Assembly (NCBI GenBank): GCA_028583415.1
Contig: CM053269.1
Location: 36,894,254-36,958,253, forward strand
Reading direction: 5' to 3'
DNA length: 64,000 nt
From: Protea cynaroides
Taxonomy: Eukaryota > Streptophyta > Magnoliopsida > Proteales > Proteaceae
In this document: positions 41,169-52,717 of the stretch, one piece after another
How the letters are laid out: each line of letters starts with the position of its first letter
How positions within the stretch are numbered: the stretch's first letter is position 1
Made by a program: the position numbers and the translations under genes
Notes under the pieces: model-generated
What the model saw: the letters and a program-made list of their open reading frames with translations, nothing else
Databases searched by the model: none
What the model was told of the DNA's origin: nothing

Positions 41169-43654
41169 TGTAAGACCCGTATTGTACTAACTGGTGTTAC
41201 CACCTTGTATCAGGTCTCCCTATCATGGTTGGGCCAAGCGGACCAAGTGCATGAAGAAACCACAAGGCTAGTTATGAAATTGAACCCAAAATTAGCTAAT
41301 TAGGAACGTGTGGTCGCATACCTAAATAGGTGTGGTCGACCACACCTCAAAATAAAGCGACCACAGAAGTCTGGGACGTGTGGTCGTAGTTTTTGGTTGT
41401 GTGGTTGACGGGTTCTGCGACCATACCAGCGACCACACGAAGTCAGACAGACTCCATGATTAGGAAACCTTCCTAATCCGAAGGGAGTTCTTTCCTAATC
41501 TAAGTCGGACTCTATATGGAGGATTTTTCTCTATATATAGGACGTCCCTTAGCCTCTTTCATCCTTTTAGAGCTCAAACTAAAAGAGTGAGAAAGAGAAG
41601 AGGAGGAAGAGAAGGAGAATTGAAGAGGAAGACTAAGATAAGGAAATTCAGAGAGATTTTTGAATTTTCAACAAGTATAAGGTATGAAACCATCCCCCAC
41701 ATCAGTTGAATACCTAGAATAGATCATGAAGGAAATAGTGATTCAAAGTGAAACCCCAATCATCAAACCATGGACAAATTCTAAGAGATCCATGGATGGA
41801 ATCTATTAGGATGATGGATTGTATAAAATATAAATTTTAAGCCATAGAACAATCATAGGAAGGATCATGATGATGAGCCAAGGAATTAAAACATGAAGGA
41901 ATTGAGTTGGGAGTGGAAAAATCGACCATCACATGTGTGGTCGCATGTATGGTCGCATGATATGCTACCACACGAGACAAACATAACCGAGCACAAACCC
42001 TCAGGAAGTTCCAGGAAGGGTGTGGTTGCATGTGTGGTCGCAGAATATGCGACCACACGAGACCCACATAACTGACACACACCCGCGAAAAAGTTCCAGG
42101 GAGGGTGTGGTCGCATGTATGGTCGCATGATATGCAACCACACATAGTGACCACACGCCCTCGGGGAAAATTCAGCGAGGGTGTGGTCGCATGTATAGTC
42201 ACATGATATGCGACCACACCTTGCGATCACACACCCTGTGGTCGCAGAAACTGAAACCACAGGTGCAACCGCACCTGCGACTACTCAGCTTTTGAAAGCC
42301 CAAATTAATGAAAATAAATTTTAATTTAAAATCTATAAATTTGTTAGGTTTCCAAGTGGTCTAAAAGTGATTTACAAAGCTTGGATGAGGAACAACCATC
42401 GACCAAAGGTGAGGGAACAAGACCTAAATTAATTGGCCAATAATAAACTGTTTTACTTATTGAGTCTAATGCCATGAATCATTTTATGCTTATATGCTTG
42501 TAATGTGCATTTCTCATGTCATCCAATATTTCTTTTATTACTGTTCATGCATATTTAATTTTGTATATTTATAACATGATGATGATGATGATACTAGAAA
42601 TAGGCATGTGAATGTATGTGTATGGTTAGTGTGCTTGATGCGAGTGGAGCATTAGAAGGAGAACGTGACATTGTGGTTCATCCTGGTCACCAGACTCTAG
42701 CTCTATCTCTACTCAAGTCTTGCCCACTATCGTCGTATCGCCATTACCTTAGCAGAACTGTTACGCCGTAGGACATCCGGGGAGGTGGTTTCGGACCATG
42801 TAGTCTCTGACTCTACCGGGGGGCCTTAGCTCTATCTCTATGGACATATTGAGGGATGCTGGGGTGAGGCCTTGGATACACTGTTTGACATTAAGATTGG
42901 TTATTACGAGCCCAGTTTGCAAGCCCTCGCCAATAGGGGCTTACGTGATAGTATGGGTAGGGCATCAGGGGAAGTGTTATGCGGTGTTTGATCCGGACAC
43001 TTTAGCTCTATCTTTATTCCATGATGGGTGTATGTGGGACGGCAATGGTGTTTGATCCATTGGACGGCTTCACACACTCGTATATAGAGGTGCGGCGGCC
43101 ACCAATCCTTTCTATTGCACATTGCAAACTTATAAACCAGACCAAAGATATGAATTGAATTCATGCATATGTTTGTTACATTGTTTTGTTTACTCACTGA
43201 GCCATGATGTGTGCTCACCCTTTCGACGTCGAATATTTTAGTTGATGATGCAGGTCCTACTGTGGAAGATTATATGAATGCACCAATGTACGGGCATGTT
43301 GCTGCGATGGATGTGGAAGCTATGGTGGAGTCGCATGATTCGTCGTGCGAGTGCAACTCATGTGTTTTCGATTAGATTTAGTTGTTGGATTATCGGAACA
43401 TGTAATTGATCTATTTATTTTATTTTATTTCTTTAGTCAAATGGAGATAATTGGATTATTAATTATGTTATCACTGTTAGATAACCAGTTCATTAATATT
43501 TAAGACTTTCGCTATTGTTTATTTACTCTGATTATGGTTGTGGTTGTATCTGGTATAATTAAATGGACACGGCCTATACAAGTTCCTTGTTGAATCGTTG
43601 GATCATAGACGGTTCATTATACCATTCTGGTTGGTTTAGAATTGGGGTGTGACA
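41169..43654 (+). repeat. LTR2, shared by units X and Y
   Basis: This 2486 bp LTR, TGTAAGACCC to GGGTGTGACA, is the only complete uninterrupted LTR of the run. TATA-like CTCTATATATAGG is near 41530. A leader with donor ATAAG|GTATGA follows (about 41682). Palindromes TGGTCGCATGATATGC and variants lie at 41945-42220. TAGCTCTATCTCTA words start at 42698, 42827 and 43003 (the last with one change). It also shows the empty site of the E1 insertion (TTATGCGGTG, 42978-42987). Confidence 0.9.
43241..43375 (+). other. conserved small Cys-rich frame in LTR2
   Basis: This is the cleanest copy: 44 residues with VEDYMNAPMYGHVAAMDVE, then HDSSCECNSCVFD and TAG. An acceptor-like GATGATGCAG|GT opens it. If spliced to the LTR leader (donor near 41682 or 42405) it could be expressed from the LTR promoter. 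Upstream coding sequence, if any, is not identified. Confidence 0.5.
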
Positions 43655-43657
43655 ACT

Positions 43658-43669
43658 TGGTATCAGAGC
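43658..43669 (+). other. unit Y primer binding site
   Basis: TGGTATCAGAGC is a perfect match to the initiator-methionine tRNA primer site, three bases after LTR2. Confidence 0.9.
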
Positions 43670-43936
43670 TCTCGGGCTCTGTCTATTAAACATGTATACT
43701 TCCATAAGAGTTCATGAACTGAGTTAGGATAAAATTTATAATTTAATAAGAACACACCATAAGCACCTGTCTTGTATGAGATAATAATTAAGAAAGAGAA
43801 TAATACACATATAAAAAGGAGAAACAAGTTTCACGTATACATCAAATGAGAAGAAAACTAACATATATCCGAATCTTAGTACGGTCCACAATCCGGACAG
43901 TTACTCTGTAGTATAATGTAAAAAAAAATAAAGATA

Positions 43937-45153
43937 TCATGGAGCTAGGGGTGCTGGAGGAGGAGGTCCCTTACGATCTCGATCATAATCCTCAGCATAT
44001 ATCCTCGTAAGCCAGGCTACCTGAGTCTGGGTCACCTGGAGACTAGCTGCTAGATCCGCCACCCATTGATCAGTAACACACTAGGCCTCTCGAATCTCAC
44101 GCAGCAACCCCATCATGTATCTGGTGGTGGGTGCGAAGGACCAACTGAGTGGGAAGGAACCCGAGAAGGGCCAGCTCCAGTGGACTGCAGTGGTGATGGA
44201 GGAGGTATGGCGTCCACGTCCATGAACATCCTATCATCATCCTCCTCAGCATCACCCTCGTGGACCTCTACTACTGCTGCTGCCGCCTCCGCGTCTGCTA
44301 TCTCTACTTGAGTATGGGGACGCACCATAGCATTTCTCTCCTCGTCACTGACCTGCGCATCTTGCATCCCCATCCTACAGATGTTCTCCCAGTCAAGGTC
44401 AGTCAAAAAAGTGTCCTCATGAATCCTTTCATTGACCAAGTCGACCTGCAGCGAGTGAGCAGAGTGGTGATCAAACGCCCATAGGGTAGGTTACCTACCA
44501 GACCAGGCATCATGGCACGGTGCATGGTCCTAATTATGATATAAGGAAGGCAAACAGATTGCCTAGTGCAGATGCAGTACAAGAGGTACTGGGTCAACTA
44601 TGAAACCTTCTCATAGTGTCCACTCTAAGGAATCAGGTTGTGCTGAATAATCTTGCAATACACTCGAGGTTCCAACCACAGGTTGATTGCCTTCATCTGC
44701 AACGATCATCCCTAAGAATCTGGCTGTCAATCTCTGCACGCATTCTCACTAACAGGAACTAGGGTTCCTTAGGTGCACAGTATACTAAGGGACCATCACT
44801 TGAGATACCCAGGAGATCAGTAAACTCCTGGCAGTTAAAGGAGATCTCCACCCCTTTAACTAAACTGGTGATCCCGAGCTCTCTATCCCTATCTATGTCC
44901 TCTGGGTCACCCTCCACCTGTAAATTACAGTAAAACTATTTCACCAACTCAGGACAGGTGCAACCCTCATACAGGAAGCCAGCCCATATCATCGAATGCG
45001 CCCTACACATCAAATAGGGTTAAGTTGGCCAAGTTGACACAATGACCCCCTTCTACCTTCTTACGCTCATACCGGGCATATTGTGTCTCTGCTTCAATAG
45101 ACCAAAAGCGACAGGGATCATGATCTCTGGGGACTTTAGTGCGAGCATGTTAT
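43937..45153 (-). pseudogene. unit Y antisense frame
   Basis: This is the same frame as in units X and E1, opposite to gag-pol. It shows FYCNLQVEGD, LGITSLVKGVEISFN and FTDLLGISSDG (44770-44960), DLDWENICRMGM (about 44370), an acidic VHEGDAEEDDDRMF stretch (44215-44260) and a Pro-rich end. Stops and frameshifts break it. The box at 43879-43910 follows the stop codon. Confidence 0.62.
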
Positions 45154-45594
45154 TTGCAAAGACATAGACCAATAAGCAATACATTAGAGATAGAGAAAAG
45201 CTCAAAATCTTGGCATTATAACGGCATGATTTGGCCAAAAGCCTCACTTTTCACCCAAACAATTGGGCAGGAAGACTTACATAGGTCCCAAACCATCCTG
45301 CAAGGCTTATACAATCAAAAATTTAAACTACGTAGGTCGAATTTGATGAAATTTTGACAATTGGGATAAACCCCAAAATTTAGGTCAAAAGTGGGAATTT
45401 TCAAGTTTCTAATAAACTAACCGATGAAACTCAAATTTTATTGAGGGCTTTCATCCATTGGGTAGCCAATAGCAAAAGCCCCCAATAAAAATCAAATTTT
45501 TACGGTCAGAAAAATAGTAATTTGAAGAAAACCCTATAAATAGATAAAAAGCTAGATATGAAAGCTTAAAAAGGAGAAATAATAGGGAACATAC
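45154..45594 (-). other. candidate leader intron of the Y antisense gene (441 bases)
   Basis: The donor is TTCTAG|GTATGTT at 45594. The acceptor is decayed (CTTTGCAA where unit X has CTTTGCAG). Length and place match units X and E1. Confidence 0.5.
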
Positions 45595-45724
45595 CTAGAA
45601 GAACGGAACGTAGGTCGTGGATCGAAGAAAGAATCACCAAATTTATGGGGTCGACACTGTAGCAACTCAGTGGAGGCGAGTTGAGTTGAAGACAAAAGAG
45701 AAGAATGGAGAATGGCTCCAAAAA

Positions 45725-45940
45725 TCAGGTTTAAAAACCTGATTTGGGGTCGTGTGGTCGTAAAATTCGACCAAAAATGCGACCACATGATCGACCATAG
45801 GCTCTTGGTGAGTTGATAGGTTTTGTGTGGTCGCAACCTATGGTCGCATATAGTGCGACCACACGATCGACCACAGGCTCTCGGTAAGCTGACATGGTTT
45901 GTGTGGTCGCATATACTGCGACCCCACCATCGACCATAGG
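45725..45940. promoter_or_regulatory. unit Y antisense promoter region: inverted repeat and box array
   Basis: AAATCAGGTTT/AAACCTGATTT (45725-45749) is followed by boxes TGGTCG, GCGACCAC, GTGGTCGCA and ATCGACCACAGGCTCTC. The arrangement matches 36754-37045, minus part of one unit. Confidence 0.55.
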
Positions 45941-46085
45941 ATGAAAAATACTCTGTTTTGACTGAATGACTTTAAAGATTGAAATTTTACATTGATTATT
46001 TGGATTTTGACATGAGAATGACGTATATTATTATCGCCTCATATGTTCATTGACTTTCAGACACTACCACCGTCGAAAACAGGAA

Positions 46086-47408
46086 ATGGCTGGGCGAAGA
46101 ATAACCAGGAGAGGACGTAACCCAATTCCACCACCACCACCTATTGAGAAAAATAGTCATGAAAACCCTGAAGAATAGGAGAATCAGAATGTGGTACTAC
46201 CAGGAGTCAATGACCAGGCCAACCCCAAAAACTTGCCAGCCCCACCAACAGATTTGGCTACTGCGGTAATGAATCTAGCACAACAGTTGCAGCAAATACA
46301 GTAGGTACAAGCCAACATGCAAGCTGCTATGCGAATGGCTTTCCCAGTTGCAAACAATACACCCTTACCGGCGAGACAATCTAGTACCGTACCTGGGGGT
46401 AGCAACACCGTGCCCCAAGCGTCGGCTATGAACAACACAGTACCTCAAGCACCTCAAATGCCATTTGTACAAGCTCAAGTACAAAACCCTGAAGTGGTTC
46501 AAGGCATATACAACCAAGGCAATTACCAGTATCAACCATCTATATATGGAGCATATGCTCAGTATCAGTTGAACCATTCTTGACTGATCAAGCATTTTCT
46601 GAAGATGAAGCCTAATAAGTTTAATGGGAAGCCAGTAGATCCTTTGTGGTCAGCTCACTGGATCAACAAGATGGAAAGGAACTTCATGATGATGACTGTT
46701 AATGAATAGGAAAATGTGTTATGTGCCACATTTATGCTGAAGGGTGATGCACACCATTGGTGAAAGTCTACTCGAAGTTATCTGTTAACGAAGCACACAC
46801 AATTGACTTGGGCTATTTATAAAGAAGCATTATTCGAGAAGTATTTTCCCAAAAGTTTCAGAGATGCGATGGAAAGACAGTTTCTGAGTCAGTATCAGGG
46901 ACAGATGACTGTGGATGCGTATCAACAGCGTTATGAAGAGCTGTTTTTCTTTGCTCCCTCTAACATGCAGGAGGAAAATACCAAAACCCGAAGGTTCGTC
47001 ATGGGACTTAGGGGAAGCATCCGTGAGCATGTATTGGGACTGGAAAAGAAGATTTATAATAAAGCGGTACAGATTGCTCAAATACTGGAATCAAGCCAGA
47101 GGAAAAGTTATTTTGCTCAAAACAGAGGTATCAAAAGGCCTAATGGAAATTCATATAACGGAGGGAACAGAAAGACATCTAAACCCTTCCATACTCAAGG
47201 CTTCAATGCTGCTACCAAGACTACTCCGACAGTCCAACCTCAACAGAAGCAAAATAGTGTGGGAGTAAAGTGCTTTAACTGTAATCAAATAGGACATTAT
47301 TCAAGAGAGTGTCCTAAGCCCAGGAAGCAGCTATAGCAAGGAAAGTTTTATGCAGTTACATCTGAGGATGCTGCTGCATCGACTGATGTGGTCACAGGTA
47401 TGACCTGA
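46086..47408 (+). pseudogene. unit Y gag
   Basis: Gag has 441 codons in one frame, without frameshift, but with six in-frame stops, most explained by CAG to TAG or TGG to TGA. It starts MAGRRITRRGRNP; its capsid-like part includes EALFEKYFPKSFRDAM (46820-46870) and MGLRGSIREHVLGLEKK (about 47000-47050); the zinc knuckle CFNCNQIGHYSREC (about 47272-47313) is intact. The terminal TGA lies inside the candidate intron 47398-47466. Confidence 0.85.
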
Positions 47409-47466
47409 ACCTTTCATTTCGTATTACCTTGTGTGAGCATATAGACTAAATTAAATCAAATCACAA
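47398..47466 (+). other. candidate intron between gag and pol, unit Y (69 bases)
   Basis: The donor CACAG|GTATGACC is intact. The acceptor reads CACAAG|T where unit W has CACAG|GT, a one-base change. Two stops in the pol frame lie inside. The length is the same as in X and W. Confidence 0.55.
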
Positions 47467-50400
47467 GTATCGTACCTATTAATGGCATACCCGCCAGAGT
47501 ACTCTTTGATTCTGGAGCTACTCATTCTTTTATATCTGTGTCATTTGGAAAGAAGCTAAATCTACCCCTTAGACCTTTAGACTACAAATTGCTTATACGA
47601 TCACCTATGGGATTAGAAGTAGAACTAGAAAAAGGTTATGGACCATGTCCAATTTTTATTGGTGAAAAGATTTTGGATGCAACCTTAATTCAACTTGAGA
47701 TGGCAGACTTTGACGTTATCTTGGGAATGGATTGGTTAGCTTGGCACTCTACAAACCTATTATGTGCAGAAAAGAAACTGACATTTAAAGACAAGGAAGG
47801 AGCAGAGTTCAATTTTGCGGGAACCAAACTTCTCCGTAAACGAAAAGTCATCCTCTCTGCATTAAAGGCTAAAAAATGCCTCGAGAAAGGAGGAGTTGGG
47901 AATCTAGTATCCGTGGCTGATCTCACCAAGGAAGTACCTCGAATGAAAGATATTAATGTTGTGCGTGACTTTCTGAATGTATTTCCTGAGGAACTACCAG
48001 GACTATCACCCGACCGAGCAACAGAGTTTTTTTAGATCTTATACCCGGAGCCGGACTAGTATCTAAAGAAACCTATCAAATGGCTCCAACTGAACTGAAG
48101 GAACTAAAGTTACAATTACAGGAATTACTGGACAAGAGTTAAACTAGACCCAGCATATCACCATGGGGAGCGCCGGTATTGTTTGTGAAAAAGAAGAATG
48201 GTAGCGTTCGACTGTGTATAGACTATTGGGAATTGAATAAGCTTACAATCAAGAATCAGTACCCGTTGCCTCGGATCGATGACCTGTTCGATCAGTTGCA
48301 AGGTGCCAAGGTGTTCTTCAAAATTGATCTTCGGTCAGGATACCATCAGTTGAAGATTAAGGAAGGTGATATTTCGAAGACAGCATTTAGAACAAGATAT
48401 GAAAATTATGAATTTTTAGTCGTGTCTTTTGGATTAACTAATGCACCCGCAACTTTTATGGAACTCATGAATCAGGTATTCTATGATATGTTGGATACGT
48501 CAGTCATTGTGTTTATTGACGACATATTAGTTTACTCCAAGAACAAAGAAACTCATGTCACAAATCTAGGAGCCGCTCTACAGCGACTAAGAAAAGAGAT
48601 GCTTTACGCAAAATTTACAAAGTGTGAGTTTGGGCTAAATGAAGTCGCTTTCTTAGGCCATGTTGTATCCACTGAGGGAATTAAAGTGGATCCTAGTAAG
48701 ATTGAAGCCATTGTAAAATGGGAAGCACCTAAGAATGTAGCAAAAATTAGAAGTTTCTTAGGTCTAGCTGGGTATTATCGACGATTCTTGGAAGATTACT
48801 CTAGAATAGCTGTACCTCTCACCAGTTTGACTAAGAAAGGAGAAAAGTTTATTTGGACCGACAAATGTGAGGAGGGTTTTCAAACATTGAAAGCTAGATT
48901 GATATCCGCTCCCATCTTGACTATTCTTATCCCAGGACAACCATTTACCTTGTACACTAATGCGTTTGGGTTTGGTTTGGGATGTGTGCTTATGCAGTTG
49001 TGTATGCCTCAAGACAACTGAAACACATGAGAAGAACTATCCCACTCATGACTTAGAATTACCAGCAGTAGTACATGCTGTCAAGATATGGAGACATTAT
49101 TTGTATGATGAGAAATTTCAGATTAAATCAGATCATAAGAGTCTCACTTATCTTTTTAATCAGAAGGAGTTGAACATGAGACATAGAAGATGACGGGAAT
49201 TATTGAAGGATTATGATTGCGATATTCAGTATCATCCAGGAAAGGCTAATGTAGTTGCTGATGCGCCAAGCAGAAAAGCAATGATAAAATTCCAGGGAGA
49301 AGTTAACACAACTGTGGCAATGTGTGTTATAGGAAAAGTATTCAATCATGGTAATAAGCAGTTCGTGATAGATACACCGGATGGATCAACCAACCAAGGG
49401 TCTATTCATCGGTTTTCAAATATGTTTGTCACATTAAAGATTATACCTAATATATTAGACGAAGTGAAAGCCACTATTAAATCAGACCCTTATCTGAGAA
49501 CGGTGCAAGAAGACATCGAAAAAGGTAGGACTACTCCTGAGTTCACCTTGGACGTTGAAAAGGTACTAAAATACAAAGGAAGAGTATGTGTTCTTGAAAA
49601 TGAAGACTTGGATATTAGACACAGACTAATGAAGGAAACTCACACCAGCGCTTATTCGGTACATCCTGGAAGTACGAAGATGTATCATGATCTGAAGAAA
49701 CTATATTGGTAGAGAGGAATGAAAGCGGATGTAGCTAAATTTGTGTCTCAATGCCTAAATTGTCAGTGGGTAAAGGCTGAAAGGCAAAGACCTATAGGAT
49801 TGTTGCAGCCACTGCCAGAATCAGCATGGAAATGAGACTGCATCACTATGGATTTCGTCACCGGGTTACCATTGATTCCCCGAGTATTTGACGCGGTCTG
49901 GGTGATCGTAGATCGTTTGTCTAAGACAACTCATTTCATAGCTATACGACCTCAGTATACCCTAGAAAGGTTGGCCAAGCTATATGTGGATAATATTGTC
50001 AGGTTGCATGGTGTACCTGAAAGCATTGTGTCCGATAGAGACCTACGCTTTACCTCAATGTTTTGAGAAGGATTATAGAAGGCTATAGGTACAACGTTGA
50101 AGTTCAGTACTGCATTCCATCCTCAGACAAACGAACAATCGGAGCATACCATTCAGATTTTAGAAGACATGCTTCGAGCCTGTGTTATTGATTTCAAAGG
50201 ATCATGGGATGAGAAACTACCATTGATCGAGTTCGCCTATAACAACAGTTATCAGGCTACTATACAGATGTCACCCTATGAAGCACTGTATTGTAGGAAG
50301 TGTCGAACTCCTTGTTTTGGAATGAAGTTGGACAACAAACTTTTGTTGGACTAGAGTTTGTTGAAGAGACTTGTCGAGTAGTCGACATTATCAAGGAAAT

Positions 50401-50906
50401 AGTTAGAATAGCTCAGAACCGTCAAAAACAGTATGTAGATAATCGACGTCGAGACCTTGAATTCATCGTAGGTGATAAGGTATTCCTAAAAATATCACTA
50501 TGCGAGGCTTAACACAATTTAGGCAGAAAGGAAAGCTAAGTCCGAGATATGTCAGGCCATATGAGATTCTAGCTAAATGTAGGAAAGTGACGTATCAGTT
50601 AGCACTACCCCCATCTATGTCAAGTGTGCATGATGTATTTCATATCACATTACAGAAGAAGTACATCAGAGATCCAACACATGTGATAACAGCGGATCCA
50701 CCGGGTCTAACTAATGATTTGACATTCAAAGTAGCACCAACTGAAATTACCAGCAGGAAGGTTCAATGTCTATGCAACCGTGACATTATTATGTTAAGGT
50801 TACTTAGAGGAGCCAAGATATAGAGGAGATCACATGGGAAGAAGAGAATGCTATGCGAAAAAAATATCCTCACCTTTTCAACTCGGAAGGTATGTGAAAA
50901 TTTTGA
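47467..50906 (+). pseudogene. unit Y pol, longest of the run
   Basis: Protease DSG at 47508-47516 is intact. RT has KIDLRSGYHQ and an intact FIDD at 48512-48523. RNase H shows LYTNAFGFGLG (Asp of the YTDA motif changed) and a short deletion near 48995. Integrase has the HHCC region (VHPGSTKMYHDL, SQCLNCQ; 49660-49770), MDFVTGLP, VSDRD and LEDML (49848-50185), then the GPF/Y-type PRYVRPYEIL and a frameshifted chromodomain-like end. About seven stops or frameshifts break it. It keeps more catalytic residues than its neighbours. Confidence 0.88.
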
Positions 50907-50934
50907 GGATGAAATTTATAATAAGAGGGGGAGT

Positions 50935-52717
50935 TCTAAGACCCATATCATATTAACTAGTCTTACCACCTTGTATCAGGTCTTCCTATCATGGTCGGGC
51001 CAAGCGGACCAAGTGTGTGAAGAAACCACAAGGTCGAGTATGAAATTGAACCCAAAATCAGCTAATTAGGAGCGTGTGGTCACCTACCTAAACAAGTGTA
51101 GTCGACCACACCTCAGAATAAAGCGACCACAGAAGTCTTGGAAGTATGGTCGTAGTTTTTTACTATGTGGTCGACGGGTTCTGCGACCACACCTATGACC
51201 ACACGAACTTAGACAAACTCCGTGATTAAGAAACCTTCCTAATCCGAAGGGGGTTCTTTCCTAATCTAAGTAGGACTCTATATGGAGGGTTTTTCTCTAT
51301 ATATAGGACGTCCCTTAGCCTCTTTCATCCTTTTAGAACTCAAACTGAAAGAGAGAGAAAGAGAAGAGGAGGAAGTGAAGGAGAATTGAAAAGGAAGACT
51401 AAGAGGAGGAAATTCAGAGAGAACTCTGAATCTTCAACAAGTTTAATGTATGAAAACATTACCCATATCAATTGAATGCCTAGAATAGATCATGAAGGAG
51501 ATAGTTATTCAAAGTGAGACCCCAATCATCAAATCATAGACAAATTCTAAGAGATCTACGGAGGGAATCTATTAGGATGATGGATTGTGTAAAAATATTA
51601 ATTTTAAGCCATAGAACAATCATAGGAAGGATCATGATGATAAGCCAAGGAATCAAAATGTGAAAGAATTGAGTTGGGAGTGAAAAGTTGACCATCACAT
51701 GTGTGGTCGCATGATATGCGACCACACGAGATACACATAACCGACCACACACCCTCGGGAAGTTCCAGGGAGAGTGTGGTCACATGTGTGGTCGCATGAT
51801 ATGCGACCACATGAGATACATATGATCGACCACATTCCCTCGAGAAGTTCTAGGGAGGGTGTGGTCGCATATGTGGTTGCATGTTATGTGATCACACCTT
51901 GCGACCACACACCCTGTGGTCGCAGAAACTGAGACCACAGGTGCAGCCACACCTGCAACCACTCAGTTTCTGGAAGTCTGAATTGCAGAATAAACTCTAA
52001 TTTAAAATATATAAATTTGTTAGGTTTTCAAGTGGTCTAAAAGTGACTTACAAAGCTTGAACGAAGAACTACCATCGACCAAAGGTGAGGGAACAAGACC
52101 TAAACTAATTGGTTAATAATAAACTGTTTTACTTATTGAGTCTAATGCCATGAATGATTTTATGCTTGTATGCTTGTAATGTGCATTTAACATGTTATCC
52201 AATATTCCTGCTATTACTGCTCATGCATATTTAATTCTGTTTATTTATAACATGATGATGATGATGATGCTGTGAATAGGCATGTGAATGTATGTGTGTG
52301 GTTAGTGTGCTTGATGCGAGTGGAGCATCAGGGGGAGGACGTGACATTGTGGTTCATCCTGGTCACCAGACTCTAGCTCTATCTCTACTCAAGTCTTATC
52401 CACTGACATCGTCGTATCGCCATTACCTTAGCAGAACTATTACGTTGTAGGGCATCAGGGTAGGTGGTCTCGGACCATGTAGTCTCTGACTCTGCCAGGG
52501 GGCCTTAGCTCTATCTCTATGGATGTATTAAGGGATGCTGGGGTGAGGCCTTGGATACACTGTTTGACATTAGGATTGGTTAGTTGCGAGCCCAGTTTGC
52601 AAGCCTTCGCCAATAGGGGGTTACGTGTTGGTATGGGTAGGGCATCAGGGGAAGTGTTATGCGGAGTTTGATCCGAGCACTTTAGCTCTATCTCTATTCC
52701 ATGATTGATGCTTATGG
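50935..52717 (+). repeat. LTR3, lacking its 3' part
   Basis: The sequence begins TCTAAGACCC (TG changed to TC) after a polypurine tract, has the TATA region (about 51296), three palindromes near 51703, 51787 and 51870 and two TAGCTCTATCTCTA words, and then stops at about 52717 shortly after TCTATTCCATGATTGATG. The small-frame part, primer site and antisense gene are missing; gag of unit W follows at once. Confidence 0.8.

Noticed and set aside
43658..43669. TGGTATCAGAGC, considered as the end of a tRNA gene.
   Set aside because: It is only the 12-base primer site next to an LTR; no tRNA cloverleaf is present.
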